A stretch of 64,000 nt of DNA from Aequorivita vitellina (GCF_022008365.1 NZ_JAIRBA010000003.1:62001-126000); one strand, 5' to 3'; counted from the first letter of the stretch, positions 17,358 to 26,634 are shown. Notes: generated by a model not told the origin, from the sequence alone. Program-made: numbers and translations.

Positions 17358-17897
17358 TTAATCCTTAAATATTTTTCCGAAACCCTCTAGTTTCGAAATG
17401 TCTAAATCGCCACGTTCGGCAGATTCCATAAGTTTAAGCATTTGGTCTGGGCGCATATTTTCGCCAAGCAATCTAAAAACTGCAAAACCACGGCTGTCAT
17501 CACTAGCAAAAACAATTACCTCATCAATAGCGTCTTCTTCACCTGTGTATTTTAAGGAAGCGTTCCATTCATTGCTTTTAAATCGGGTTAATTCTTTGTA
17601 CTTTTCTTGGGCTAAAATGGCTTTCAATTCTTCACGCTCTTTTTCGTAATCGGCGGTATCGCCATCAGCAATTGGATATGCAACCACATTCACTTTTTTA
17701 ATGGTGTTTAAAACATCCTTTTCCTCTTGGGTAAAGCTGCTATTTTTACCTTGTAACAAACTAGCGGCAATGTCCATCTTTACAAACTTATCATCGTCTT
17801 GTTTTTCCACCAAATACTTCTGCAGTGACTTATCGCTACAGGAAGTTAACGCAGCTAATCCGAGGGCTAATGCCATGAAATATCGTGCAAGTACCAT
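17358..17897 (-). CDS. DUF4252 lipoprotein
   Basis: This 179-residue protein carries a lipoprotein signal (LAALTSC, lipid-modified Cys at about 20). The DUF4252 domain (about 35-175) shows the family layout of KEREELKAILAQEKYKEL, a DEVIVFASDDSRGFAVFRLLGE strand pair and a closing helix. It is the last gene of a leftward operon: sigma factor, putative anti-sigma protein, DUF4252, DUF4252. It starts 2 bases after its paralog. Function unknown; cell-envelope location and link to the ECF sigma factor come from the signal and operon. Confidence 0.85.
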   Translation of the reverse strand: MVLARYFMALALGLAALTSCSDKSLQKYLVEKQDDDKFVKMDIAASLLQGKNSSFTQEEKDVLNTIKKVNVVAYPIADGDTADYEKEREELKAILAQEKYKELTRFKSNEWNASLKYTGEEDAIDEVIVFASDDSRGFAVFRLLGENMRPDQMLKLMESAERGDLDISKLEGFGKIFKD

Positions 17898-17899
17898 AA

Positions 17900-18439
17900 T
17901 TATTGTTTTTTGCGTTTGTCAATGTTTTTTAATTCTTCGCTGCCCGGAACTTTCAAATCTGCCGTAAGTTTTGAAATTTGTTTTAAATCTATATTTCCGG
18001 TAATGCTCATAATTACAGTTGTGGGTTTTCCATCCACAACACCGTCCATATGCATTAAAAGTTCGCTTACAAAGTTTTCATTTTTACCATCTTTGCTGTA
18101 AAAACGTATGTTTCGGCCATCTTCTTTAATGCGCATCAATTCGCCTAAGTTTTTTGAAGTAGCAATATATTTTGCCACTGCATCGTCCATCTTTTGTGAA
18201 ACTGAAGGATTATCGGTTGTAAAAATCTTGATATTGTCTAAATCGTTAACCATTTTTAAGTAAGCCTGCGCTTCGGGATCTGCAGAGTTTAAGTCCATCT
18301 TACTCAAAAGCTTGAACATGTTTTTGGTCACCACCACAGCGGTTACATCTTTTTCGTTTTCAAAAGAATCGAAAGCGTTTTGTGCCCACGAAACCATCGG
18401 CGCTATTGCCAGTGCTATAAGTATTGCTAATTTTTTCAT
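17900..18439 (-). CDS. DUF4252 secreted protein
   Basis: This 179-residue protein has a signal peptide cut after SWAQ (about residue 19) and a DUF4252 domain with DLDNIKIFTTDNPSV and VIMSITGNIDLKQISKLT. It lacks a lipobox Cys, unlike the adjacent paralog, so the pair may place the same fold free in the periplasm and anchored to a membrane. It is the third gene of the sigma operon. Confidence 0.85.
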   Translation of the reverse strand: MKKLAILIALAIAPMVSWAQNAFDSFENEKDVTAVVVTKNMFKLLSKMDLNSADPEAQAYLKMVNDLDNIKIFTTDNPSVSQKMDDAVAKYIATSKNLGELMRIKEDGRNIRFYSKDGKNENFVSELLMHMDGVVDGKPTTVIMSITGNIDLKQISKLTADLKVPGSEELKNIDKRKKQ

Positions 18440-18483
18440 CGTGTATTTATTTATTGATTATTGTTATTTAGGTTAAATTTCTA

Positions 18484-18921
18484 TTATTCAAAAACCTTGT
18501 CTTTTGAAGTTTCAAATTGCTCCACAAAAGTGAGTCGTTCTGCGCCTTTATTTAAATTTTCTGAGAGTAGTAGCATGGCTTCTTTACTTTTTTCAAAAGC
18601 TGCCAAAGCTTCTTTTTCTTCTTGGGTGTATTGGGGTTGGGTGAAATATAATGTACCAATACCAAAAGCAACTACAAGCGCTGCAGCTACAGAATACCAC
18701 CAACCTTTTATTGTTTTTGTCTCTGGTTCACCCAAGCTAAATACTCGCGTAGATTGCTCTGCCTTTGCGGCTTTCAAGCCCATGAAAATAGGTTGATATT
18801 GAAGTAACTCTTCAGCAACCGTTTCGTTGTTAAAATAATCTTTCAATATTTTTTCATCAGCTAAGCTGGTGTTACCTTCAAAATAGGCATCTAACAATTG
18901 TTTTATTTTACCCAATTCCAT
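18484..18921 (-). CDS. putative anti-sigma factor of the ECF operon
   Basis: This 145-residue protein has an N-terminal cytoplasmic helical part (1-75, with KIKQLLDAYFEGNTSLADEKILKDYF), one membrane segment (about 79-96, WWYSVAAALVVAFGIGTLYF) and a short periplasmic tail. The start MELGKIKQLLDAYFEG matches small Bacteroidota proteins that follow ECF sigma genes. It overlaps the sigma gene by 14 bases, so the two are translationally coupled. Sequestering the sigma factor at the membrane is inference from layout and order; there is no zinc-binding ZAS motif. Confidence 0.7.
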   Translation of the reverse strand: MELGKIKQLLDAYFEGNTSLADEKILKDYFNNETVAEELLQYQPIFMGLKAAKAEQSTRVFSLGEPETKTIKGWWYSVAAALVVAFGIGTLYFTQPQYTQEEKEALAAFEKSKEAMLLLSENLNKGAERLTFVEQFETSKDKVFE

Positions 18922-19414
18922 AATTGTAATTTTTTATCATTGCATCCCTAACTGTTTTTCGGGCTCGGGAAAGAGCCACTCGTACGGCGGTTTCGTTACT
19001 CTCCAATATTTTCGCTATTTCAGAAAATTCAAATTGTTCCACATCGCGTAACTGGAGTACGATTCGCTGTTGTTCGGGCAGGGTTTCCATTATTCTAAAA
19101 ACCATCGCCACCCCGTCATTGGCTTCAATATTTTTTTCTACATTTTCTGAAGTTTGATAATTGCTATGTACTATTTTCAAATTTGATGCCTGTTTCGATT
19201 TTAATCTATCCAAGCAATAATTCTTCGTCATTGTAATGGCAAACGCTTCCGGGTTTTTATAGTTTGCTATATTTTGTTTTCCCTTCCACAACTTCAAAAA
19301 CACTTCCTGCACAGCATCTTCTGCTTCATCTTTTGAAACCAAAATCCTTTTTGCCAAGCGGTAAAGCTTATCTTTAAAAGGCATTACTAAGGTTATAAAT
19401 TCGGTCTTTTCCAT
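18908..19414 (-). CDS. ECF-type RNA polymerase sigma factor
   Basis: This 168-residue protein has sigma region 2 (about 10-80, with RLAKRILVSKDEAEDAVQEVFLKLW and the core-binding helix) and region 4 (about 110-165, with LPEQQRIVLQLRDVEQFEFSEIAKIL and the helix-turn-helix ETAVRVALSRARK). It lacks regions 1 and 3, as expected for extracytoplasmic function sigma factors. It heads an operon with a membrane-bound partner and two DUF4252 envelope proteins, so it probably responds to an envelope signal. Confidence 0.93.
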   Translation of the reverse strand: MEKTEFITLVMPFKDKLYRLAKRILVSKDEAEDAVQEVFLKLWKGKQNIANYKNPEAFAITMTKNYCLDRLKSKQASNLKIVHSNYQTSENVEKNIEANDGVAMVFRIMETLPEQQRIVLQLRDVEQFEFSEIAKILESNETAVRVALSRARKTVRDAMIKNYNYGIG

Positions 19415-19620
19415 TTTGGTTGGTTGTGGTTATTGTGCCGTCTATTTAAATGACGACCTGCATGGTTTTTTGTTACATTCTTTTTTATGGTGAAGTAAAT
19501 AGTACTTAAGTTGAAAAAAATTAAACGAGAATCTATTTCCACTAAAAAAGTATATTTTTACCATTACAATATAATCCCTAATTTCCCTGTTTTAAAAGAA
19601 TACCTTAATTAAACTTTTTT

Positions 19621-21036
19621 ATGAAAAGAAATATTTTCATTACCCTATTAGCCGTTTCTACACTTTTTGTTTCGTGTTTTGAAGATGCAGACGATAATTT
19701 TAATCCGGCTTCAACTTTAGAAATTCAAAACTTTATTTACCGTGGCTTAAATTATTTCTACCTGTATAAAGCAGATACGCCCGAATTGGCCAATGACGCC
19801 TTTGCAAATGATAATGAATTAAACAACTTTTTAGGCAATTATGAAACGCCAGAAGCTTTGTTTGATTATTTGTTGTCGCCCCAAGATAGATTCAGCAGTT
19901 TATTTAGCGATTACACTTTAATTGAAAACGCACTAAGCGGAATTACCCTGAGCAACGGAATGGAATTTGGTTTGGTATATTACCCCGATAACAGCGGTAA
20001 CGTTTTTGGGTATGTGCGATACGTGCTTCCAAATACCGACGCCCAAACCCAAGGTTTAAAACGCGGCGATCTTTTTACTACGATAGACGGCCAGCAGTTA
20101 AACGAAAATAATTACAACGATTTATTGGCACCAGATAGCTATACAATTGGGCTCGCCAGTTATGATGGCACCAATTTTACTTTAACCGGCGAAACAGCTC
20201 TTTTAAACAAAGTACAGTACAACGAAAATCCAGTTTACAAAGCGCAAACCCTTACGATTAACGGAAACAAAATTGGGTACTTAATGTACAACGGATTTAT
20301 AAAAGATTACGACACCGAACTGAACAACGCCTTTGCACAGTTTAAAGCCGAAGGAGTGAGCAGTCTCGTTCTCGATTTACGATATAATGGCGGCGGTTCT
20401 GTTGAAACTGCCACCGACCTTGCGAGTATGATTACCGGACAATTTAACGGACAAATTTTTTACAAAGAATTTTGGAATGAAGACCGTCAAGAAGAAAATG
20501 CAAAAAACGGACTTTTTGATAATTCAATTAGCAATGGCAGCACCATTAATAGTTTAAACCTTTCACAAGTTTATATATTAACCACTCGTAGATCTGCATC
20601 GGCGAGCGAGCTTGTTTTAAACGGTTTAAAGCCATATATAGATGCTGTACAAGTTGGCGACACAACCACCGGTAAATTTCAAGCTTCTTTTTTACTTTAC
20701 GATGCCCCTGCGCCACAATTTAGTAGAAGCGAAGCAAACACCGGCCATACGTACGCTATGCTTCCGTTAGTTTTTAAAACAGCAAATGCAGCAGGAAACA
20801 CAGATTTTGTCGATGGGCTTTTCCCGCAAATACCGTTACAAGAAAATTATTTTAATTTAGGAGAATTGGGCGATGAAAACGAGCCACTTTTAGCCGCCGC
20901 TCTTTTTGAAATTGCAGGAAGACCAATGCCTTCAAATAATGATAGCCCTCGTTTAAAAGAAATTTCAGACAGCAAAGCAAGTTCGCCGATTGATGGAAAA
21001 ATGATTGGCACAAAGCGCTCGACTTTAAGTGAATAG
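19621..21036 (+). CDS. S41-family peptidase lipoprotein with PDZ domain
   Basis: This 471-residue protein has a lipoprotein signal ending LFVSC (Cys at about 19) with acidic residues just after (FEDADD), which resembles a surface-export tag in Bacteroidota. A tail-interacting N-terminal part (30-100), a PDZ segment (about 110-190, QTQGLKRGDLFTTIDGQQL) and the S41 catalytic domain follow. The nucleophile Ser sits in the RRSASASELVLNGL motif (about 324-337). It resembles carboxyl-terminal processing peptidases. It is divergent from the sigma operon and ends at its own terminator. Substrate unknown. Confidence 0.88.
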   Translation: MKRNIFITLLAVSTLFVSCFEDADDNFNPASTLEIQNFIYRGLNYFYLYKADTPELANDAFANDNELNNFLGNYETPEALFDYLLSPQDRFSSLFSDYTLIENALSGITLSNGMEFGLVYYPDNSGNVFGYVRYVLPNTDAQTQGLKRGDLFTTIDGQQLNENNYNDLLAPDSYTIGLASYDGTNFTLTGETALLNKVQYNENPVYKAQTLTINGNKIGYLMYNGFIKDYDTELNNAFAQFKAEGVSSLVLDLRYNGGGSVETATDLASMITGQFNGQIFYKEFWNEDRQEENAKNGLFDNSISNGSTINSLNLSQVYILTTRRSASASELVLNGLKPYIDAVQVGDTTTGKFQASFLLYDAPAPQFSRSEANTGHTYAMLPLVFKTANAAGNTDFVDGLFPQIPLQENYFNLGELGDENEPLLAAALFEIAGRPMPSNNDSPRLKEISDSKASSPIDGKMIGTKRSTLSE

Positions 21037-21055
21037 TGAAGTATACAGTAATAAA

Positions 21056-21090
21056 AAAATCCATTAGATTTAAACCTAATGGATTTTTTA
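21056..21090. terminator. bidirectional terminator
   Basis: AAAATCCATTAG pairs with CTAATGGATTTT; A and T runs flank both sides, so it can serve the S41 gene and the convergent BtuG-like gene. Confidence 0.85.
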
Positions 21091-21108
21091 TTGGCTAATT
21101 CGAAATAT

Positions 21109-22155
21109 TTAGTCGTTGAAATAAATTCCTCCAGGAATTATCCCTGTCTGAAAATCTTGAATTTCTACGTTGGTTGAAAGGTCAAATATTTTTAAAGAAC
21201 CTTTGCTTGCAAAATCTTTAGCATCGGTTGCATAAAGCAGTCCGTCTTTTGCTCTAAGTGCGTAAAATGAACCATCGATAATATCGCTTCCAGGCAATGT
21301 AACCGATGTGCTGTTCAGCTTAAAAACTTTCCCATCCAAGGCATAAAAAAGATTGGTTCCGTCCATAGTTAAATTTGTTGGGTGTTCGGTTGTTCCAAAA
21401 TTATACGTATCTGAAATTTGCCCTGTGGAAAGATCAATTTTCACCAAAGAACCAGCTGTTTCATTTCCGGTGTAGTTTGGATTTCCACCGCATAACACAA
21501 ATAGTGAATTGCCGGATACTACCATAGAATTTGGCACATCGCCAACGGTAATTGTGCCTTCCAATCCGCTTCCAGAAATTACTGAAATTAAATTATTCTG
21601 TCCGTATGCACCTTGATGCGCAACGTAAACTTTATTGTTATACGGCACCATTTTTTCAGGACCAAAAGCCACTGGAATTGTGGTAGAAACCGTATTGTTT
21701 CTTAAATCCAATACCGCGACAAAATCGTCTGTGTTATCATTTGGATCGCCCCAGTTTGTCACGTAGCCTTTGTTACCGTCAGATTCTACAAAATAACGCG
21801 GATTATTAACACCAGAAGTTATAGAATCTACACTTTCAAAAGTATAGCGGTTGGCAATCATTATTTTGTTTGAATTATTTACAACTATATAGGCGTTGTC
21901 CCCTTGAAAACCCATGGATTGAACAATATTTCCCAAACTCTTACCATTAACCGTTTTGTAAATGTTTTGTGCCACTGTGGTATAATCATTTGAAACGTAG
22001 GTTACACTTCCTGAACCTCCGCTAAAAGGACCTTCGTTGGTAATAAGTATTCCGTTCTCAAATGCTGCAGGCACATATTCTGGCTGGCCGTCGTCGTCAC
22101 TGCTACAAGAAATAAAGAACAATGTTGATAAAGATAAAAGCAGTAATTTTTTCAT
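21109..22155 (-). CDS. BtuG-like beta-propeller surface lipoprotein (DUF5074/YncE type)
   Basis: This 348-residue protein has a lipoprotein signal ending FFISC at about residue 17, followed by SSDDDGQ, the acidic surface-export tag of Bacteroidota lipoproteins. The rest is a repeat-built beta-propeller of the YncE/DUF5074 type, with blades such as GNKGYVTNWGDPNDNTDDFVAVLDL and PNSMVVSGNSLFVLCGG. In Bacteroides the corresponding protein, BtuG, captures cobalamin on the surface and caps BtuB. Here it lies 13 bases after btuB on the same strand, under the same riboswitch, which supports the same role. Cobalamin binding is inferred from this context. Confidence 0.82.
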   Translation of the reverse strand: MKKLLLLSLSTLFFISCSSDDDGQPEYVPAAFENGILITNEGPFSGGSGSVTYVSNDYTTVAQNIYKTVNGKSLGNIVQSMGFQGDNAYIVVNNSNKIMIANRYTFESVDSITSGVNNPRYFVESDGNKGYVTNWGDPNDNTDDFVAVLDLRNNTVSTTIPVAFGPEKMVPYNNKVYVAHQGAYGQNNLISVISGSGLEGTITVGDVPNSMVVSGNSLFVLCGGNPNYTGNETAGSLVKIDLSTGQISDTYNFGTTEHPTNLTMDGTNLFYALDGKVFKLNSTSVTLPGSDIIDGSFYALRAKDGLLYATDAKDFASKGSLKIFDLSTNVEIQDFQTGIIPGGIYFND

Positions 22156-22168
22156 GATTTTTATTTGT

Positions 22169-24001
22169 TTATATGTTAAAGTTTAAAAATATTTGAAAGT
22201 TGCGTGAAGGCATAGGTCGAAAAGCTACGTTTTCATAATACGTGTTAAAAACATTTTTAACCCTTCCTCCTATTATAATGTTTTGGCTTTTTGGCAGTAC
22301 GTACGAAACGCCCAAATTGTAAATATTAAAACCATCGAGAGACTCACTATTGTCTGTAGTTGTGTAAGTTTCACCATTAAACAGTCCTTGAAAGTAAGCC
22401 GAAAAATTTTTAAAATTATACTGTGCCGCACCCGATGCTTTATGAAACGGCACATAAATAAGTTGCTTTTCCTTCTCCAAATCTTCCGCTTTGGTGTAGG
22501 AGTAATTTGCATTAAAATCTAAGGAGTGAAGTTTTCCCAATTTCACAAAATAACTTGTGGTTATTTCAATACCGTAATTTTGTGTTTCGCTAATATTTAT
22601 TGGTTTCCAAACGCTTCCCGTGGTTGGAATCCATTTTATTAAATCTTCCGAAGAAATATAAAAAACCGCAACATCTGCTTTTAATTTCCCAATGGAAAAT
22701 TCCTGCCCCATTTCAACCTGATATGAAGTTTCGGGTTGCAAATAGGTATTGCCACCAGCATACCAAAACAAATCGTTGAACGTAGGAATGCGGTAATTTT
22801 TTGAACCATTTATTCGAAGTGAATATTTTTCTGAAACCTTCCATTTCGCATCTGCCGAAAAAAGCAACGGATTGTCAAAATCATTCAAAAATTCTTTTCT
22901 GAAATTTAATCCATAGCTAAAATCTTTCCCTATTTTATGATTTAGCAGAACTACAGCTGCTAACGTTTCACGCGTATTTTCTCCAACATTATCACCTTCT
23001 GCATCAATTAAAGTGTATTCAATCTTTGCGTTTAATCGAAGTTTTTTGCGAAGAAAAACTTCCGATTGCAAAGCACCTATTACAGTATTGGCTCGACCTT
23101 CATCAAACAGTGGTTTTTCCGAATTGGGATAATAACGGTACTGTTCAAATAGGTGCGCAAAACTAGCTTTTGTTGAAAATGCCCCAAATTCTTGCTTCAA
23201 TTGCAAAAGATTTCGTGCAGCAACATCTTTGTACCCGTCTTTCCCCATGGTATTTAAGCTACCCGAAAAATTGCGGTCGTTATAGGTGTATTCCGAATTC
23301 CAAGTAAGTGCGCCGTCTTTCAATTTTCTTGCCTGATTTAGTTTCGCATTAAAGCGCAAAAACTCGCCGTGGGTGTTTTTTTTGTTTTTTCCCACGAAAT
23401 CGTAATCATTTTCTGAACTTATAAAATCTACTCCCACATTCAAATAATTGTTTTTCGAAGCTTGCGTAGTGCTTGCATTTGCGGCAATTGTAGTAAAACT
23501 GCCGTAACGCAAACCCATTTCGGTAGTATCAGTTTTATGGAAAGAGTATGTATTGTTTAAATGAATACTTCCGCCCACGGCACCACTACCGTATTGCACG
23601 CCGCCGCCGCCGCTTCTAATTGCAATTTCGTTATAACTTAAAGGTGAAATTGTATTGAAATCCGTTTGTCCTGTAAACACCGAATTGATGTTTATACCGT
23701 TCCAAATAACCGCTGTTTGTTGCGCATTTGTTCCGCGGAAAGAGGGTGACGAAACCATTCCGAAGCCATTTTCTTTAAAATAAATTGACGAATTATAACG
23801 AAGGGTTTCCGTCAATGAAGTAGCATTTCTTTCAACAATAGAATCGTTGAGTTTTTCTAGTTTGAAGCCTTTGGAATAATGGATTAGTTTTGCGTCGGTT
23901 AGCATAACTTCCGGCAACTGCTGAATGCTGTCCAGTTGTGCGTTTGCAGAAACCGAGCACAGCAAAAATCCAAAAACAATATGAATATTTAGTCGTTTCA
24001 T
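22169..24001 (-). CDS. btuB: TonB-dependent cobalamin receptor
   Basis: This 610-residue outer membrane receptor has a signal peptide (1-21), a plug domain (about 35-150, with TLRYNSSIYFKENGFGMVSSPSFRGTNAQQTAVIWNG and the RSGGGGVQYGSGAVGG strand) and a 22-strand barrel ending NFQIFLNFNI. A short TonB box-like region with LPEVML lies near 28. No N-terminal carboxypeptidase-like (CarboxypepD) domain is present, unlike SusC types; the size fits BtuB. A leader with a cobalamin riboswitch precedes it. The BtuG-like lipoprotein is next in the operon. Confidence 0.9.
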   Translation of the reverse strand: MKRLNIHIVFGFLLCSVSANAQLDSIQQLPEVMLTDAKLIHYSKGFKLEKLNDSIVERNATSLTETLRYNSSIYFKENGFGMVSSPSFRGTNAQQTAVIWNGININSVFTGQTDFNTISPLSYNEIAIRSGGGGVQYGSGAVGGSIHLNNTYSFHKTDTTEMGLRYGSFTTIAANASTTQASKNNYLNVGVDFISSENDYDFVGKNKKNTHGEFLRFNAKLNQARKLKDGALTWNSEYTYNDRNFSGSLNTMGKDGYKDVAARNLLQLKQEFGAFSTKASFAHLFEQYRYYPNSEKPLFDEGRANTVIGALQSEVFLRKKLRLNAKIEYTLIDAEGDNVGENTRETLAAVVLLNHKIGKDFSYGLNFRKEFLNDFDNPLLFSADAKWKVSEKYSLRINGSKNYRIPTFNDLFWYAGGNTYLQPETSYQVEMGQEFSIGKLKADVAVFYISSEDLIKWIPTTGSVWKPINISETQNYGIEITTSYFVKLGKLHSLDFNANYSYTKAEDLEKEKQLIYVPFHKASGAAQYNFKNFSAYFQGLFNGETYTTTDNSESLDGFNIYNLGVSYVLPKSQNIIIGGRVKNVFNTYYENVAFRPMPSRNFQIFLNFNI

Positions 24002-24041
24002 AATTCAACCTTTATCCCGAAAGTTTGATATTTTAAATTAT

Positions 24042-24232
24042 GAATCTGGCAGGTCTCCTGGCTTGTCTTTTGTGCCACCTTCCCGTTTGCTATTTGCAAA
24101 CAGTGGTTTTTGAAGTTATGCACGCCCAAAAATTATTTGGGACGACTTACAGTTGCGGGAACAGCTTCGGGTTTTAACCGAATTCCCTTTTAAAAGCATT
24201 TTCCTGTTTGGAAAAAGTGCTTACCAAAATTC
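24042..24232 (-). promoter_or_regulatory. cobalamin riboswitch
   Basis: Read on the minus strand, the leader contains GAAGCTGTTCCCGCAACTG followed by TAAGTCG and, about 100 bases on, the B12 box AAGCCAGGAGACCTGCC, the most conserved segments of the cobalamin riboswitch. The peripheral stems (GGCGTGC...; AACCACTGTTTGCAAATAG...) fit the P-arms. It ends about 40 bases before the btuB ATG at 24001. With adenosyl- or methylcobalamin bound, btuB-btuG expression should fall. It does not lie in the rightward btuFCD leader. Confidence 0.93.
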
Positions 24233-24289
24233 AATGCAAAAATAGACTTTAAATATTAGTACACCCAAACAAAACTACTATTTTTGAGG

Positions 24290-25438
24290 ATGCAAAAATT
24301 TGTTTTTCTTTTTGGATTAATTCTACTCCTCGGCGCTTGCAACAATAAAAATAGCAATGAGAAATGGCAAAATGATGTAGCAGAATCTTTCAGCAAAAAA
24401 TCGGAAATTAAATACGCCACGGGTTTTAATATCAATTCATTTGAAGGCTATAAAGTAATAACCCTTAAAAATCCTTGGCCGGGAACGGACAGAACTTTTA
24501 AATATGCTTTAGTTGAAAAAGACGGTTCTCTGCCCAATTCCAGTAATTTTGACGCGGTTGTTAACGTTCCGATAAACCGAATTGTTGTTACTTCAACTAC
24601 GCACATCCCTTCTTTAGAAATGTTGGGCGAACTTGAAAACTTGGTCGGTTTTCCAAACCTGAGTTATATTTCTTCGGAAAAAACACGGGAGCAGATTGCC
24701 GCTGGTAAAATAAAGGAACTCGGGAAAAACGAAGACATAAATACTGAAATTTTAATTGAATTAAATCCGGATGTTGTGATTGGTTTTGGCGTTGACGGAA
24801 ATAATTCAACTTTTAAAACCATCGAAAACAGTGGAATTCCTGTACTTTACAATGCAGATTGGACGGAAACTTCCCCCTTGGGAAAAGCGGAATGGATTAA
24901 GTTTTTCGGGGCGCTTTTCAATAAAGAAAAACAAGCAGATAGCATTTTTAAAAACATTGAAACCGAATATCTTTCAGCTAAAAAAATCGCTTCCGAAGCC
25001 GCAAAAACGCCAACGGTAATCAGCGGTGCAATGTACAAAGACGTTTGGTATATGCCTCAGGGCGATAGTTGGGGCGCACAATTTATAGCCGATGCCAATG
25101 GCGATTATCTCTGGAAAGATTCCGAAGGCACGGGTAGCCTTTCGCTAAATTTAGAATCTGTATTGGATAAAGGTCACGATGCCGAAATTTGGATTGGCCC
25201 GGGACAATTTACATCTTTGGATGAAATGAAAAACGCAAGTAAAGCGTACACTCAATTTAAGGCGTACAAATCTGGAAAAGTGTATTCGTATAGTATGAAA
25301 AAGGGCGAAACCGGCGGTGTAATTTACTTCGAGTTGGCGCCAAACAGACCAGATTTAGTTTTAAAGGACCTCATTAAAATTTTGCACCCAGAGTTGTTGC
25401 TCGATTACAATTTTTACTTTTTCGACAAACTTAATTAA
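24290..25438 (+). CDS. btuF: cobalamin-type ABC transporter substrate-binding lipoprotein
   Basis: The 382-residue protein starts at ATG 24290; an in-frame TTG two codons earlier is less likely. It has a lipoprotein signal with Cys in LLLGAC (about 17) and the two-lobed BtuF/FhuD-like fold: PINRIVVTSTTHIPSLEMLG, then LGKNEDINTEILIELNPDVVI, a long linking helix, and the C-terminal lobe with LNLESVLDKGHDAEIWIGPG. Its stop overlaps the btuC start (TAATG). Siderophore binding would be the alternative; the flanking B12 receptor genes and riboswitch favour cobalamin. Confidence 0.85.
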   Translation: MQKFVFLFGLILLLGACNNKNSNEKWQNDVAESFSKKSEIKYATGFNINSFEGYKVITLKNPWPGTDRTFKYALVEKDGSLPNSSNFDAVVNVPINRIVVTSTTHIPSLEMLGELENLVGFPNLSYISSEKTREQIAAGKIKELGKNEDINTEILIELNPDVVIGFGVDGNNSTFKTIENSGIPVLYNADWTETSPLGKAEWIKFFGALFNKEKQADSIFKNIETEYLSAKKIASEAAKTPTVISGAMYKDVWYMPQGDSWGAQFIADANGDYLWKDSEGTGSLSLNLESVLDKGHDAEIWIGPGQFTSLDEMKNASKAYTQFKAYKSGKVYSYSMKKGETGGVIYFELAPNRPDLVLKDLIKILHPELLLDYNFYFFDKLN

Positions 25439-26469
25439 TGCAAATTTCCCAAACATACCGACTGCAATTTTTCGTGCTTTTTATAGCGCTTATCGCAGCT
25501 TTTTTGGTGAATTTGAGCATTGGCTCGGTTTCAATCCCTATTGATGAAATAGTTTCAATTTTTAGTGGCAACGGCGCTTCAAAGGAAACGTGGCGTTATA
25601 TAATTATGGATTATCGACTACCAAAAGCAATTACTGCGATGCTCGCCGGCGGGGGGTTGGCGGTTTCGGGATTACTGATGCAGACGTTGTTTCGCAATCC
25701 ATTAGCGGGGCCATTTGTTTTAGGCCTCAGCAGCGGTGCGAGTTTGGGCGTGGCGATCTTAATTTTGGGTGCCAGTGCTTTCGGCGGATTTTTTGGAACT
25801 TTATTATTAAGTCAGTGGAGTTTGGTCGTCGCTTCGGCATTGGGCAGTTTTTTGGTGCTTTTGGCAGTTTTAGCCGTGACTTTCAGAATAAAAGACACCA
25901 TGGCCATTTTAATTATTGGGTTAATGTTTGGCAGCGTAACCACTGCGGTGGTTTCGGTATTGTCGTATTTTAGCAATGCAGAGCAGCTTCAACAATACAT
26001 TTTTTGGTCATTTGGAAGTTTGGGAAATCAATCGTGGCAGGGTGTTTTAATTTTAAGCCTTTGCTTTATAGCGGGAATATTATTGAGCGTTTTCAGTAGC
26101 AAATCTTTAAACGGATTGCTTTTAGGCGAAAACTACGCAAAAAGTATGGGGCTGCATATTAAACGAACAACCTTTATTATAATATTAGCAACCAGTATTT
26201 TGGCGGGAAGTATAACGGCTTTTGTAGGCCCAATAGCTTTTGTGGGACTGGCGGTGCCACATTTAGTGCGTCAGTTTTATAAAACCTCTAATCATTTGGT
26301 TTTACTACCTGCTGTGCTTTTGTGCGGTAGTTTATTAATGCTAATTTGCGATACGGTGGCACAATTGCCGTTTAGTGAATTTACGTTGCCCATAAACGCA
26401 ATTACTTCGTTAATTGGTGCGCCTGTTGTAATTTGGTTGTTGGTTCGGAAACGAAAACTTTTCTTTTAG
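25438..26469 (+). CDS. btuC: FecCD-family ABC permease, cobalamin type
   Basis: This 343-residue membrane protein has about ten helices and the FecCD/BtuC signature segments DYRLPKAITAMLAGGGLAVSGLLMQTLFRNPLA and the GPIAFVGLAVPHLVR motif near the C-terminus that docks the ATPase. It shares one base with the btuF stop codon. As in many Bacteroidota loci, one permease gene suffices and forms a homodimer. Downstream, a repeat array separates it from the ATPase gene. Confidence 0.9.
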   Translation: MQISQTYRLQFFVLFIALIAAFLVNLSIGSVSIPIDEIVSIFSGNGASKETWRYIIMDYRLPKAITAMLAGGGLAVSGLLMQTLFRNPLAGPFVLGLSSGASLGVAILILGASAFGGFFGTLLLSQWSLVVASALGSFLVLLAVLAVTFRIKDTMAILIIGLMFGSVTTAVVSVLSYFSNAEQLQQYIFWSFGSLGNQSWQGVLILSLCFIAGILLSVFSSKSLNGLLLGENYAKSMGLHIKRTTFIIILATSILAGSITAFVGPIAFVGLAVPHLVRQFYKTSNHLVLLPAVLLCGSLLMLICDTVAQLPFSEFTLPINAITSLIGAPVVIWLLVRKRKLFF

Positions 26470-26470
26470 C

Positions 26471-26634
26471 TTCGGCTCCGCTCAGCTACCGTAAATTTAG
26501 AGAAGTAGAAATAGGGTCATTGAGCGAAGCCGAAATGCGGTCATTGAGCGAAGCCGAAATGCGGTCATTGAGCGAAGCCGAAATGCGGTCATTGAGCGAA
26601 GCCGAAATGGGGTCATTGAGCGAAGCCGAAATGC
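26471..26634. repeat. tandem array of five 24-base repeats with inverted arm
   Basis: Five head-to-tail units lie at 26515-26538, 26539-26562, 26563-26586, 26587-26610 and 26611-26634. Each begins GGTCATTGAGCGAAGCCGAA; only the fourth differs, at its last base. At 26471-26490, TTCGGCTCCGCTCAGCTACC is a near-complement of one unit in the opposite direction, so the transcript can fold one inverted arm against any of the units. The array fills the btuC-btuD gap. Confidence 0.9.

Noticed and set aside
24042-24232. TPP or other riboswitch for the btuB leader
   Set aside because: The B12 box and the CCGCAACTGTAAG-type core are specific for cobalamin; no TPP or FMN motif is visible.
26515-26634. 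Possible CRISPR array
   Set aside because: The units are directly adjacent with no spacers, and there are no cas genes.
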